This document shows, piece by piece, positions 38,354 to 46,733 of a DNA stretch of 64,000 nt. Each line of letters starts with the position of its first letter. Positions within the stretch are counted from its first letter, which is position 1. The notes under the pieces were generated by a model that saw only the letters and a program-made list of their open reading frames with translations, had not been told where the DNA came from and searched no databases. Both the position numbers and the translations under genes were made by a program. Source of the DNA: Cyclobacteriaceae bacterium (GTDB lineage Bacteria > Bacteroidota > Bacteroidia > Cytophagales > Cyclobacteriaceae); contig JAOUDZ010000005.1 of NCBI GenBank assembly GCA_029858965.1, positions 44,947 through 108,946 on the forward strand, read 5' to 3'.

Positions 38354-38471
38354 TGTAGGGTGTTGAAATTTGGCAGACAAGCCCTCCGGTCTCGAGGGTG
38401 GAGAAAACGGAATAAAGTCCAGCCTTTGGCGACCTAACCGCTCCGTGGAGGTTCGAACCCTCCCTCTACAG
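38354..38471 (+). ncRNA. tRNA-like gene, copy 1 (118 nt)
   Basis: A tRNA-shaped sequence. Acceptor stem TGTAGGG (38354-38360) pairs with CTCTACA (38464-38470), one G-T. U8 is present; the D stem TTG/CAA (38363-38365, 38378-38380) encloses a D loop with TTGG. The anticodon stem CCCTC/GAGGG (38382-38386, 38394-38398) is perfect with a 7-nt loop CGGTCTC. The T arm GGAGG-TTCGAAC-CCTCC (38447-38463) is canonical. The base after the acceptor is G, and CCA is not encoded. Position 33 is G rather than the near-invariant U; the formal anticodon would be GTC. The variable region (38399-38446) is 48 nt, far longer than in class II tRNAs. It pairs as GGAG/CTCC and CGG/CCG around an inner hairpin. Not a normal tRNA; function unknown. 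Confidence 0.75.
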
Positions 38472-38518
38472 CAAAAGACCTGGTAAAACGGGTTAAGAAC
38501 ACACACACACAATAACAA

Positions 38519-38673
38519 TGTAGGGTGTTGAAATTGGCAGACAAGCCCTCCGGTCTCGGGGGTGGAGAGTACGGAATAAAGTGTAGCGCCCCGATCCCAT
38601 ACCGATAGTTTATCAGTACAGGATCAGGTCTAAACCTAACCGCTCCGTGGAGGTTCGACTCCTTCTCCTACAG
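38519..38673 (+). ncRNA. tRNA-like gene, copy 2 (155 nt)
   Basis: The same layout as copy 1. The acceptor stem TGTAGGG (38519-38525) pairs with TCCTACA (38666-38672). The anticodon stem is CCCTC/GGGGG (38546-38550, 38558-38562; a T-G pair where copy 1 has T-A) around the same loop CGGTCTC. The T arm is GGAGG-TTCGACT-CCTTC (38649-38665). The variable region is 86 nt (38563-38648). Its base (GGAG/CTCC, CGG/CCG) is shared with copy 1, but the distal part is different and carries GATCC/GGATC and GATA/TATC pairings plus an AGGTCTAAACCT hairpin. The spacer to copy 1 (38472-38518) contains a small ACCTG-GTAAAA-CGGGT hairpin. Confidence 0.75.
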
Positions 38674-38725
38674 CAAAAGACCCGGTAAAACGGGCGAGAA
38701 CACACACGCACACGCACCACAACAA

Positions 38726-38880
38726 TGTAGGGTGTTGAAATTGGCAGACAAGCCCTCCGGTCTCGGGGGTGGAGAGTACGGAATAAAGTGTAGCGCCCCG
38801 ATCCCATACCGATAGTTTATCAGTACAGGATCAGGTCTAAACCTAACCGCTCCGTGGAGGTTCGACCCCTTCTCCTACAG
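38726..38880 (+). ncRNA. tRNA-like gene, copy 3 (155 nt)
   Basis: Nearly identical to copy 2: the only difference I see is T to C in the T loop (TTCGACC instead of TTCGACT). Acceptor stem 38726-38732 with 38873-38879. The spacer before it (38674-38725) repeats the hairpin of the first spacer as CCCG-GTAAAA-CGGG, so the unit that duplicated includes the spacer. The near-identity implies a recent duplication or gene conversion. Confidence 0.75.
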
Positions 38881-38916
38881 CAAGCTCAGTTTAGGTTAAT
38901 GAGTCACTCAGAGCTG

Positions 38917-38946
38917 CCCGTCCCTTAGTTGGGGCGGGATTTTTTA
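38917..38946 (+). terminator. Terminator of the tRNA-like array
   Basis: CCCGTCCC (38917-38924) pairs with GGGGCGGG (38931-38938) over 8 bp with one T-G, a 6-nt loop, then ATTTTTTA. It is on the plus strand, 37 bp after copy 3, and shows that the three tRNA-like genes are transcribed as one plus-strand unit ending before the acyl-CoA ligase gene. Confidence 0.9.
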
Positions 38947-39040
38947 TTTCTACCCATCTCTGCTGAATTGCTGGCAAACAATCGTTTGCTTTGAAAACTA
39001 TATATAGTTATATAGTGCATAATAAGAAAATGGCTTACTT

Positions 39041-40723
39041 ATGATGAAAGATTTTCCCTGGTATAAAAAATACCCGGAAGGTGTTGCCACTGAAATAGAA
39101 TTGTATGAATACGATTCGCTGGTGGAACTTTTTGGCATATGCTGCAAGAAATTTCCGGATCGGGTAGCTTTTGAGAATATGGGGGTATGCCTTACCTATC
39201 GTGAGGTTGATGCGCTTACTGAAAATTTCGCTGCATACCTGCAACAGGATTTAGGATTGAAAAAAGGAGAGCGCATCGCGATTCAAATGCCTAACCTGCT
39301 TCAGTTCCCCATCGCATTTTTCGGAGCTTTGCGCGCTGGTTTAATCGTGGTAAATACCAATCCGCTTTATACGGCTCCGGAAATGGACCATCAGTTCAAG
39401 GATGCAGATATTTCCGCCATCGTTATCGTTGCCAACTTTGCGCATAATTTGGAGAAAGTACCATGTCTTGATTCAATTAAACATATCATCATTACAGAAC
39501 TTGGCGATATGTTGGGTGGGCTTAAAGGTATGCTCGTAAATTTTGTTGTGAAGAGAATAAAGAAGATGGTTCCCCAGTACCACCTTCCTCGCGCGGTGTC
39601 GTTTAAGGATGCATTGAAAAAGGGAGCTTCATTGAAGTTATCAGCCGTGGCGCTGTCGGTGGATGATATCGCTGTCCTGCAATACACCGGTGGCACTACG
39701 GGGATTTCTAAAGGCGCACAGTTGTCGCATGGAAATATTATTGCACACAACTCCATGATTACCCAATGGTTTAAACCCTACATCAATACCTCCCGTGATA
39801 ATATTATGATCACCGCGTTGCCACTTTATCACATTTTTGCGTTGACGGTTAATGGCATGCTTATGTTTAGCACTGGTGTTAAAAATGTGCTGATAACAAA
39901 TGCGCGTGATATGCCTGGATTTGTGAAAGAATTAAAGAAACACAAATTCACGATTATCACCGGGGTAAATACGCTTTTTAATGGCCTTCTAAACAACCCT
40001 GATTTCAAGAATGTTGACTTCTCTGCATTGCATGGTGGTATTGGCGGCGGTATGGCGGTTCAGGATATTGTTGCAAAAAAATGGAAAGAAGTTACTGGTA
40101 CATCGCTGGTAGAAGGATATGGTTTAAGTGAAACATCACCGGTGTTGTGTTGTAATCCTTTGGATGGAACACATAAGCTTGGGACGATCGGCTTGCCTAT
40201 GCCCAGTACGGAAGTGGCCATTTTTGATGATGATGGGAATCAGCTGTCGCAGGGTGAAGTAGGAGAGATCTGCGCAAGAGGTCCTCAGGTGATGTCTGGC
40301 TACTGGAAGAAAGACAATAACGGGGTTTTCTTTCCCGGAAAATGGTTTCGCACCGGGGATATCGGTTTCATGGATGAAGAGGGGTTCTTCAAGATCGTAG
40401 ACCGTAAGAAAGATATGATAAAAGTTTCAGGCTTTAATGTGTTCCCTAATGAGATCGAAAATGTTGTGGCAGCGTATCCAAAAGTTTTGGAAGTCGCTGC
40501 TATTGGTGTTCCCGATGCGAAGTCCGGAGAAGTGATAAAGATATTTGTTGTTAAGAAAGACCAGGGATTGACGGAAGAAGAGTTGAAAAATTATTGCTAT
40601 GATAATCTTACAAAATATAAAGTACCAAAGCACATAGAATTCAGAAAAGAGTTGCCAAAGTCGAATGTCGGAAAAATATTGAGACGTGCATTAAAAGATG
40701 AAGAAGCTGTTCGTGCTGTCTGA
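39041..40723 (+). CDS. Long-chain fatty acid-CoA ligase (AMP-binding enzyme)
   Basis: A 560-residue adenylate-forming enzyme. It has the P-loop-like YTGGTTGISKGA, the VEGYGLSETSPV motif, TGDIGFMDEEGFFKIVDRKKD and KVSGFNVFPNEIE in the C-terminal domain, and the catalytic Lys in PKSNVGKILRR. It activates fatty acids with ATP and CoA for degradation or lipid synthesis. The length and the DMIKVSGFNV signature match FadD. It is a single gene with its own promoter region after the array terminator. Confidence 0.96.
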   Translation: MMKDFPWYKKYPEGVATEIELYEYDSLVELFGICCKKFPDRVAFENMGVCLTYREVDALTENFAAYLQQDLGLKKGERIAIQMPNLLQFPIAFFGALRAGLIVVNTNPLYTAPEMDHQFKDADISAIVIVANFAHNLEKVPCLDSIKHIIITELGDMLGGLKGMLVNFVVKRIKKMVPQYHLPRAVSFKDALKKGASLKLSAVALSVDDIAVLQYTGGTTGISKGAQLSHGNIIAHNSMITQWFKPYINTSRDNIMITALPLYHIFALTVNGMLMFSTGVKNVLITNARDMPGFVKELKKHKFTIITGVNTLFNGLLNNPDFKNVDFSALHGGIGGGMAVQDIVAKKWKEVTGTSLVEGYGLSETSPVLCCNPLDGTHKLGTIGLPMPSTEVAIFDDDGNQLSQGEVGEICARGPQVMSGYWKKDNNGVFFPGKWFRTGDIGFMDEEGFFKIVDRKKDMIKVSGFNVFPNEIENVVAAYPKVLEVAAIGVPDAKSGEVIKIFVVKKDQGLTEEELKNYCYDNLTKYKVPKHIEFRKELPKSNVGKILRRALKDEEAVRAV

Positions 40724-40818
40724 CATTATCAATTTGAGGTGAATTTCCGGTTTTATCTTTACTGTGGGTTATGTAATTTTGTCTTACGCTAAGTAAACTT
40801 GGATATTAACAAATACAT

Positions 40819-41256
40819 ATGATTGGCTTCTTTGAACACCAATACCTTTCGTATAAAAAGAATCACATCAAGAACCTACTGGCATTAGCGAAAGCTGACG
40901 GTGTAATGCACCCTAACGAAATAGCCTTATTGTATAAGATTGGCAGGAAGTATGGCCTTAAAGACCGACAGGTCAAACTACTAATAGAAACGGATGAAAA
41001 GCCCGGCATGAATGTGCCAAAGAGCCACAACGACAAGATGAATTTGTTGTACGACCTGATTTTAATGGTTTATGCCGATGAGGTTGTTGACAAGCATGAG
41101 ATCGAATTTTGCGAAGAGGCAGTAAAGCAATTCGGTATGAAAAAACAATTGGTTTCGTGGCTGCTGGAGGAATTTGACAGGGGAACCCCGCCACCCCCGG
41201 ATGAATGGGAGGAGATAAAAAAGGAAGCCCAGGAAAAATTTGTATTGGAAAAGTGA
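40819..41256 (+). CDS. TerB-family protein
   Basis: A 145-residue all-helical protein resembling the TerB/DjlA-N tellurite-resistance-like domain. It has two similar helical halves (IKNLLALAKADGVMHPNEIALLYKIG and LYDLILMVYADEVVDKHEIEFCEEAV), each with an acidic D/E-x-x-D/E turn typical of the metal-binding fold. There are no other ter genes, so a resistance role is not implied. It converges with the NSS transporter gene 74 bp away. Confidence 0.85.
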   Translation: MIGFFEHQYLSYKKNHIKNLLALAKADGVMHPNEIALLYKIGRKYGLKDRQVKLLIETDEKPGMNVPKSHNDKMNLLYDLILMVYADEVVDKHEIEFCEEAVKQFGMKKQLVSWLLEEFDRGTPPPPDEWEEIKKEAQEKFVLEK

Positions 41257-41329
41257 GATACCAGACCTGCGCAAATGATAATAAGAATCCGACCTCTATT
41301 GCTTCATCAGGGAATCAAAATCCAACGCA

Positions 41330-42742
41330 TCACCGCACACCAAGAAGTCCCGTAAGGTCGTCAAGCGTCACACTGAACAGCTTATCCAACACAATTAAAA
41401 TAGAGAAAATCCCCAATAGTATGGGGCAGACATATCGCATGGTGAAGTTGATATACTTTTCCAGAAATGAACCCTCATACCCCGGGTTCCCCTCGTAAAT
41501 TTCCTTGCTCATATTGTGCTGTCCCCAGCGCAATACAATGAAGAGGCACATCAGGCACCCGCCGAGCGGCAGGCATAATTCCGAAAAGACCTCCGCCACA
41601 AAATCGAGTGCTGTCTTATCGTGGTAGAAATGAAGCTTGTTGAATGCCGGCACTACGCCTTGCGAAAGCATGCTCGGCAGGCCGACGATAAAGATAACGG
41701 CGGCGATAAGCCAGGTTACTTTTTGCCTGGAGACATTCTTTTCGTCTACAAAATAGGCCACCGGTACTTCGAGCAACGAGATGGTGGAAGTAAGGGCGGC
41801 GAAACAAAGCAACAGGAAAAAGCTGCCGCCAACTACTTTGCCGAGCACCGGACCGAAGGCCTTGAAGATACTGGGAAGTACAACAAACACAAGCGATGGC
41901 CCACTGTCGGGCGCCACACCTTGCGAAAAGATCAGCGGAAAGATCATAAGGCCTGCCAAAAAAGCCACCGACATATCCATGATGGTGATGGTAAACGCCG
42001 CACTCATAATGTTCTGCTTTTTTTCAACGTATGACCCATAGGTGATTAGTGCACCCATACCCAGCGACAGCGAGAAGAAGGCATGGCCCATAGCCGGATA
42101 TATAGTGTCCAGCGTTATCTTGGAAAAATCCGGCAGAAGGTAGAAGCTGATGCCCTTCATAGCATTGGGTAGTGTAAGACTGTATCCTATCAGTAGTAGC
42201 AGAATTAGCAGCAGGGCCGGCATCATAATCTTTGAGGCTGCTTCTATACCCTGCTTTACGCCCTTTGCGACGATGTAGGCTGTAATAGCCATAAAACCCA
42301 AAGAGAATAGCAGATTGTCCCAGAAGTCGTTTACATAGTTTCCAAAGAATTTGCCATAGTCGGGTTCAGACAGCAGGTTGCCGAACGATATTTCCAGGAA
42401 GTAGCCAAAGGCCCAGCCAGCCACTACATTGTAAAAGGAAAGGATCATAATGCCGCAGAGAATGCCCAGCAGACCGAGTAAACCCCAATTTTTATTCCCC
42501 AGGAGCTTGTATGATCCATATACATCCTTGCCGGCTCGTCTCCCGATTGCGATCTCACCTACCATGATGGGGTAGCAGAACAGGAAGGTAAGCAGGAAGT
42601 ATACCACCAGAAATGCCGCACCGCCATTCTTCCCGGCTTCGTAGGGGAATTTCCAGATATTACCAAGACCTACGGCAGAACCTGCTGCAGCGAGTATAAA
42701 ACCAATACGGCTGGAGAAGCCTCCTCTTGTGACTGACGGCAT
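41330..42742 (-). CDS. Sodium-dependent transporter of the neurotransmitter:sodium symporter family
   Basis: A 470-residue membrane protein with about 11-12 helices (LeuT fold). The first-helix signature GSAVGLGNIWKFPYEAGKNGGAAF and the internal SFYNVVAGWAFGYF helix are characteristic. Members take up amino acids or related amines with Na+. The substrate is not determined. Confidence 0.95.
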   Translation of the reverse strand: MPSVTRGGFSSRIGFILAAAGSAVGLGNIWKFPYEAGKNGGAAFLVVYFLLTFLFCYPIMVGEIAIGRRAGKDVYGSYKLLGNKNWGLLGLLGILCGIMILSFYNVVAGWAFGYFLEISFGNLLSEPDYGKFFGNYVNDFWDNLLFSLGFMAITAYIVAKGVKQGIEAASKIMMPALLLILLLLIGYSLTLPNAMKGISFYLLPDFSKITLDTIYPAMGHAFFSLSLGMGALITYGSYVEKKQNIMSAAFTITIMDMSVAFLAGLMIFPLIFSQGVAPDSGPSLVFVVLPSIFKAFGPVLGKVVGGSFFLLLCFAALTSTISLLEVPVAYFVDEKNVSRQKVTWLIAAVIFIVGLPSMLSQGVVPAFNKLHFYHDKTALDFVAEVFSELCLPLGGCLMCLFIVLRWGQHNMSKEIYEGNPGYEGSFLEKYINFTMRYVCPILLGIFSILIVLDKLFSVTLDDLTGLLGVR

Positions 42743-42915
42743 AGTGTAAGGGAATAAGGTTCAGTGCGAAAAATAGGTCATCCGGACTAATTATCAAAAA
42801 CTGAACATTTTGTTCATATGGATGTGAATGTTTCGCATCAAATTTGTTAGTAATACAAAATGTCATTGTACGTTTGAATTACCTAAATTGAAAGCGGAAA
42901 GCTACGGAAGAAGCC

Positions 42916-44355
42916 ATGGATGAATTCAGAAAATTAACGACACAGGAAAAAGCACTCCGTATTAATCTGAGTAGAGCCATTTATGGTTCATTTGCTGAAA
43001 TTGGCGCGGGTCAGGAAGTTGCTGCCAATTTTTTCAAGGTTGGTGGCGCGTCAGGTACGGTGGCCAAAACAATGTCTGCCTACGATATGAAATTCAGTGA
43101 CGCAATTTATGGTGTTGGCGATCGCTACGTTTGTGAAGAAAGGCTAATCCGGATGCTCGATCATGAGTATGTGTTGTTGCCTGAGCGGCTTCCCCATCTG
43201 ATTGAAACAACGCGATTTTTTGCTTTCGCAGATACCGTTGAGGCACTTAACTATGAGCGCACAAATCAGGGACATGGCTGGATGGGGATGCGTTTTCAGC
43301 TTCACACAGAGAGTGAACCCAACGATTGTGTACTGCATTTGAAAATGCATGATACTGACCCACTGCAACAGCAATATGCGTTGGGTATCGTTGGTGTTAA
43401 TATGATCTATTCTTGTATGTTTCTTAATGATCCGGAAGAGATATTGATGTCATTGTTGGATGGATTAACACCACGCAGGATTGAGATCGACCTGTTTCGT
43501 TTGGATGGCCCGGATTTCAAGCATGTTGATAATCGCGTGTTGGCACTGAAACTGGTGAAGAACGGTCTGACGAAAGCCGCCATGTTTGGTCCGGATGGTA
43601 ATGTGATGCAGCCTTCTGACGAACTTTACAAGAAAAATGTACTGGTTCTGCGCGGCCGTTTTCGTCCCCCCACGCACGTTAATGTAGACATGCTGCTGGC
43701 TTCCCGCAGACATTTCAAGCATGAATCAGATGTTGATCGCGCCAACATTGTTTTGGTTTCTGAGCTTACGCTCAATGATCTGAATTCGGATGGCAAAATT
43801 GATGAAAAGGATTTTCTGCACCGCGCTGATATCCTTTGTTCCCTGGGACAAAATGTTCTGATTTCCAATTACTTTGAGTATTACAGACTTGTGGACTATC
43901 TGTCCAAAATTACCAAAGGGAAAAAGATTGCGATTACGATGGGTATATATGCGCTGCAAAAGGTATTCGAGGAAAAAACTTACGAGAAGACACGCGGTGG
44001 CATATTGGAATGTTTTGCGTCGCTTTTTGGGAGTAATGTTAAACTTTACATATACCCTGCGTTGAAGAAGGACTCAGGAGAACTTTTTACCTTGAAAGAT
44101 TTCGAGGCTGAGCTTCCTGATAACTTAAAGAATTTGTTTCGGTTTTTGATGGATAATAATAAGCTGGAGGAAATTACCGGCGCAAACGTCAGAAACCTCC
44201 ACATTATTTCTGATAACGTGTTGGCGATGATCAGGAAGGGTGAATCCGGATGGGAAAAGTTCGTCCCGCACAAAGTGGAAGAGGCCATTAAGGAGTTTGG
44301 CTTGTTTGATTATCCTTTCAAACAGGAAATAAGGCAGGTCTCTGTGGAGAAATAG
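42916..44355 (+). CDS. Conserved protein of unknown function, with an EF-hand-like loop
   Basis: A 479-residue soluble protein with no signal peptide or membrane helix. It begins LTTQEKALRINLSRAIYGSFAEIGAGQEVAANFF; long, strongly conserved blocks such as YALGIVGVNMIY, GHGWMGMRFQLH and ILECFASLFGSNVKLYIYPA follow. I recognise it as a widespread family that automatic pipelines sometimes call nicotinamide-nucleotide adenylyltransferase, but the nucleotidyltransferase HxGH motif is not apparent, so that name is doubtful. Residues 288-299 (DLNSDGKIDEKD) match an EF-hand calcium loop closely, ending in Asp rather than Glu. It is a single gene. Confidence 0.85.
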   Translation: MDEFRKLTTQEKALRINLSRAIYGSFAEIGAGQEVAANFFKVGGASGTVAKTMSAYDMKFSDAIYGVGDRYVCEERLIRMLDHEYVLLPERLPHLIETTRFFAFADTVEALNYERTNQGHGWMGMRFQLHTESEPNDCVLHLKMHDTDPLQQQYALGIVGVNMIYSCMFLNDPEEILMSLLDGLTPRRIEIDLFRLDGPDFKHVDNRVLALKLVKNGLTKAAMFGPDGNVMQPSDELYKKNVLVLRGRFRPPTHVNVDMLLASRRHFKHESDVDRANIVLVSELTLNDLNSDGKIDEKDFLHRADILCSLGQNVLISNYFEYYRLVDYLSKITKGKKIAITMGIYALQKVFEEKTYEKTRGGILECFASLFGSNVKLYIYPALKKDSGELFTLKDFEAELPDNLKNLFRFLMDNNKLEEITGANVRNLHIISDNVLAMIRKGESGWEKFVPHKVEEAIKEFGLFDYPFKQEIRQVSVEK

Positions 44356-44456
44356 TTTTGGGGAACAAGGGAGCAAAAGAATGAGGACATGGGGAAATAA
44401 GGAAATAAGTTTGTCCCATGCGCTACACGCTACACCAAATACCCTATACCCCACTA

Positions 44457-45839
44457 CTATTCCAGTCGGCTGAAATAGGACTTCGCTTCTTTCATAACCT
44501 TTGGTGCCAGTACTAATCCTGAGAACATCGTAGGTACCGCCATCAGCGCGTATGCTACATCGATGATATTCATGACGTCTTGCATGGAGAGTATAGCACC
44601 CAGCACAATCGCGGCCAGGTAAACATAATTGTAGTATTTACCAACGGTCACCCCCGCCAGAAAAGATACGGCTTTGCTTCCGTAATAGCTGTAAGTGAAT
44701 AGTGAAGTAATTGCAAAAAAGAAGGCACTGACCAGTAATAGTATTTTCCCGGTCATGCCTAATGAATGTTCGAAGGCAGCTGCCGTCAAACTCACGCCAT
44801 TCGCGTCTGAAGTATTCCATGTATCTGTAACCAATATTGCCATGGCCGTTAACGTGCAGACCAGCAAGGTGTCAATGGCCGGACTTAACATGGAAACCAA
44901 ACCTTCACGAATTGGCTCTCTGCTTTTTGCAGCGCCCAACGCCAGGGGTGCTGTTCCGATACCAGCCTCATTTGAAAAAGAGGCCCTTCGAACACCCGCG
45001 ACAATCAGGCCTCCCACGATGCCACCGATAAGGGGCTCACCCTTGTAATGATTTGCTGAAAATGCGTCCGTAACAATCATCCAGAGGTAATGCGGAATTT
45101 TTTCAAAGTGCATCATTAAAATCGCAAGTACAGAAAGGAAATAAACAACAATCATCAAGGGTACCATCTTGCCTGCCCAATTTCCAATTCGTTGAATACC
45201 ACCAACAATAACAATACCTGCTACAACCATGAGGATTGTACCAATGACAAATTTTGCCGAATTGATTTCAAATCGGCCAATATGAAAAACAGCGGCTTTA
45301 AGTGATTCTGAACTGATCCCGATATCAATGATTATTTGTGTCAGTTGATTGGCTTGAAAAATGGGCAAACAGCCTATAGTGGCGCACAGACAAAAGAGCA
45401 CGGCCAGGGGATACCAGGCTTTGCCCAACGCTTCCCGAATTACATACATGGGTCCACCTTGAATTACACCGGCCGAATCCTTCCCGCGATACATAACGGC
45501 GAGCGTACTGGTAAAAAAATTGGTTGACATTCCAACAAAGGCAGCAATCCACATCCAAAATAGGGCCCCGGGTCCGCCTATGGATATTGCCGCGGCAACC
45601 CCCGCAATATTCCCCATACCTACCGTAGACGCCAGCGCTGTAGAAAGTGCTTCATAGGCACTGATCTGACCAGGATCGTTTACGTCGTCATATTTTCCCC
45701 GCAGAATAGCGATGGCATGCGCAAAATATTTATAGGGAATAAATCGTGAATACAGAAAGAAAAACAGACCGCCTATGATCAAAAGAAACAGAACCGGCGT
45801 CCATATTCCGGTAGCCACCGCACTTATATATTCACTCAT
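44457..45839 (-). CDS. Amino acid carrier, alanine/glycine:cation symporter family
   Basis: A 460-residue membrane protein of the AGCS family with about 10-11 helices. It carries the conserved TALASTVGMGNIAGVAAAISIGGPGALFWMWIAAFVGM and the later RASFSNEAGIGTAPLALGAA segments, which define this family. It imports alanine or glycine with Na+ or H+. A downstream A/G-rich stretch (about 44356-44400) shows no gene. Confidence 0.95.
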   Translation of the reverse strand: MSEYISAVATGIWTPVLFLLIIGGLFFFLYSRFIPYKYFAHAIAILRGKYDDVNDPGQISAYEALSTALASTVGMGNIAGVAAAISIGGPGALFWMWIAAFVGMSTNFFTSTLAVMYRGKDSAGVIQGGPMYVIREALGKAWYPLAVLFCLCATIGCLPIFQANQLTQIIIDIGISSESLKAAVFHIGRFEINSAKFVIGTILMVVAGIVIVGGIQRIGNWAGKMVPLMIVVYFLSVLAILMMHFEKIPHYLWMIVTDAFSANHYKGEPLIGGIVGGLIVAGVRRASFSNEAGIGTAPLALGAAKSREPIREGLVSMLSPAIDTLLVCTLTAMAILVTDTWNTSDANGVSLTAAAFEHSLGMTGKILLLVSAFFFAITSLFTYSYYGSKAVSFLAGVTVGKYYNYVYLAAIVLGAILSMQDVMNIIDVAYALMAVPTMFSGLVLAPKVMKEAKSYFSRLE

Positions 45840-45998
45840 TGAAATTCATGGTTAATATTCCTTGCATAAGATTGAAAATCCCGAGCCCGTTAGCGCTGAT
45901 GTGTGTTGAGCTAAGATCACAGCCGATTATTCTTTGCCTGCCAACACAAAAACTTTAGCGTCGTTAACAAATACGCCTTTGTGTAGTTACATCTTCAT

Positions 45999-46502
45999 CT
46001 ATTCGCTGACAAGCATATCAGGGAAAATGTAATTTTGAAGCACTCCGTTTCCCTGGCTTACCTCCGTCCAGGAAGGAACATTGAACCTGATAATAGCTAA
46101 CCCGGCAGGAGGCATGTCTCCTATTTCTGCTTTGGTGAAAGACTCAGCAAGGTATGATATGGCAGGATTATGACCAATACACAATATAGCGTTATTTTTA
46201 TCGTCAATCTGTGATACGAATTGGAAAAAAGTACGCGTTGACGCTTCGTAAAGCGCTTCTTCCAATACTATTTTTTCAGGATCAAACTTCATGGCATCAG
46301 CAATAAGTTCCGCGGTTGCTTTTGCACGTTCCGCGACGCTGCACAACACAGTGTCAAAAGAAGTTTTTTCTTTGTGCAGATAGGCTCCAATAAGTAGTGC
46401 TTCCCGAATACCCCGTTGGGTCAGTTCTCGTTCCTTGTCATGCTGGCTATCCACTCTTTCAGTGCTTTCAGCATGACGTAGCAAATATAAATACCGTGGC
46501 AT
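45999..46502 (-). CDS. sixA: SixA-like phosphohistidine phosphatase
   Basis: A 167-residue histidine phosphatase. The catalytic His lies in LLRHAES (RHA at residues 9-11); a second conserved His occurs in ILCIGHNPAISYLAE. SixA removes phosphate from histidine phosphotransfer domains in phosphorelays. The identity as SixA rests on size and fold; a different phosphatase role is possible. Confidence 0.9.
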   Translation of the reverse strand: MPRYLYLLRHAESTERVDSQHDKERELTQRGIREALLIGAYLHKEKTSFDTVLCSVAERAKATAELIADAMKFDPEKIVLEEALYEASTRTFFQFVSQIDDKNNAILCIGHNPAISYLAESFTKAEIGDMPPAGLAIIRFNVPSWTEVSQGNGVLQNYIFPDMLVSE

Positions 46503-46733
46503 ACCTGGTTACTCTATAATATAATAGAATTGACGTTTGTTTGTCAATATTACTAACCCAATTTAAGAAAGTTTAAAACTAATGTTAAAAATCTGCTAAT
46601 CACGTGAACATCAGGGCATAAATGATATGAAATGAACAGGCACATGTACCTGTTTTGCGACTGCTGATGACTTGTTAAAATTTGACTTTTTAAAAATTTA
46701 CTGATATTTGGGGCCGTTTAACGTTAGAGCAGC

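Noticed and set aside
38333..38807. Minus-strand ORFs of 61 and 64 codons in the tRNA-like array
   Set aside because: They are created by the repeated tRNA-like sequence on the other strand; the RNA pairing explains the conservation.
38354..38880. Plain tRNA-Leu or tRNA-Ser genes
   Set aside because: The arm layout fits class II tRNAs, but U33 is missing in all copies, and the variable region (48-86 nt) is far beyond normal; calling them ordinary tRNAs would hide this.
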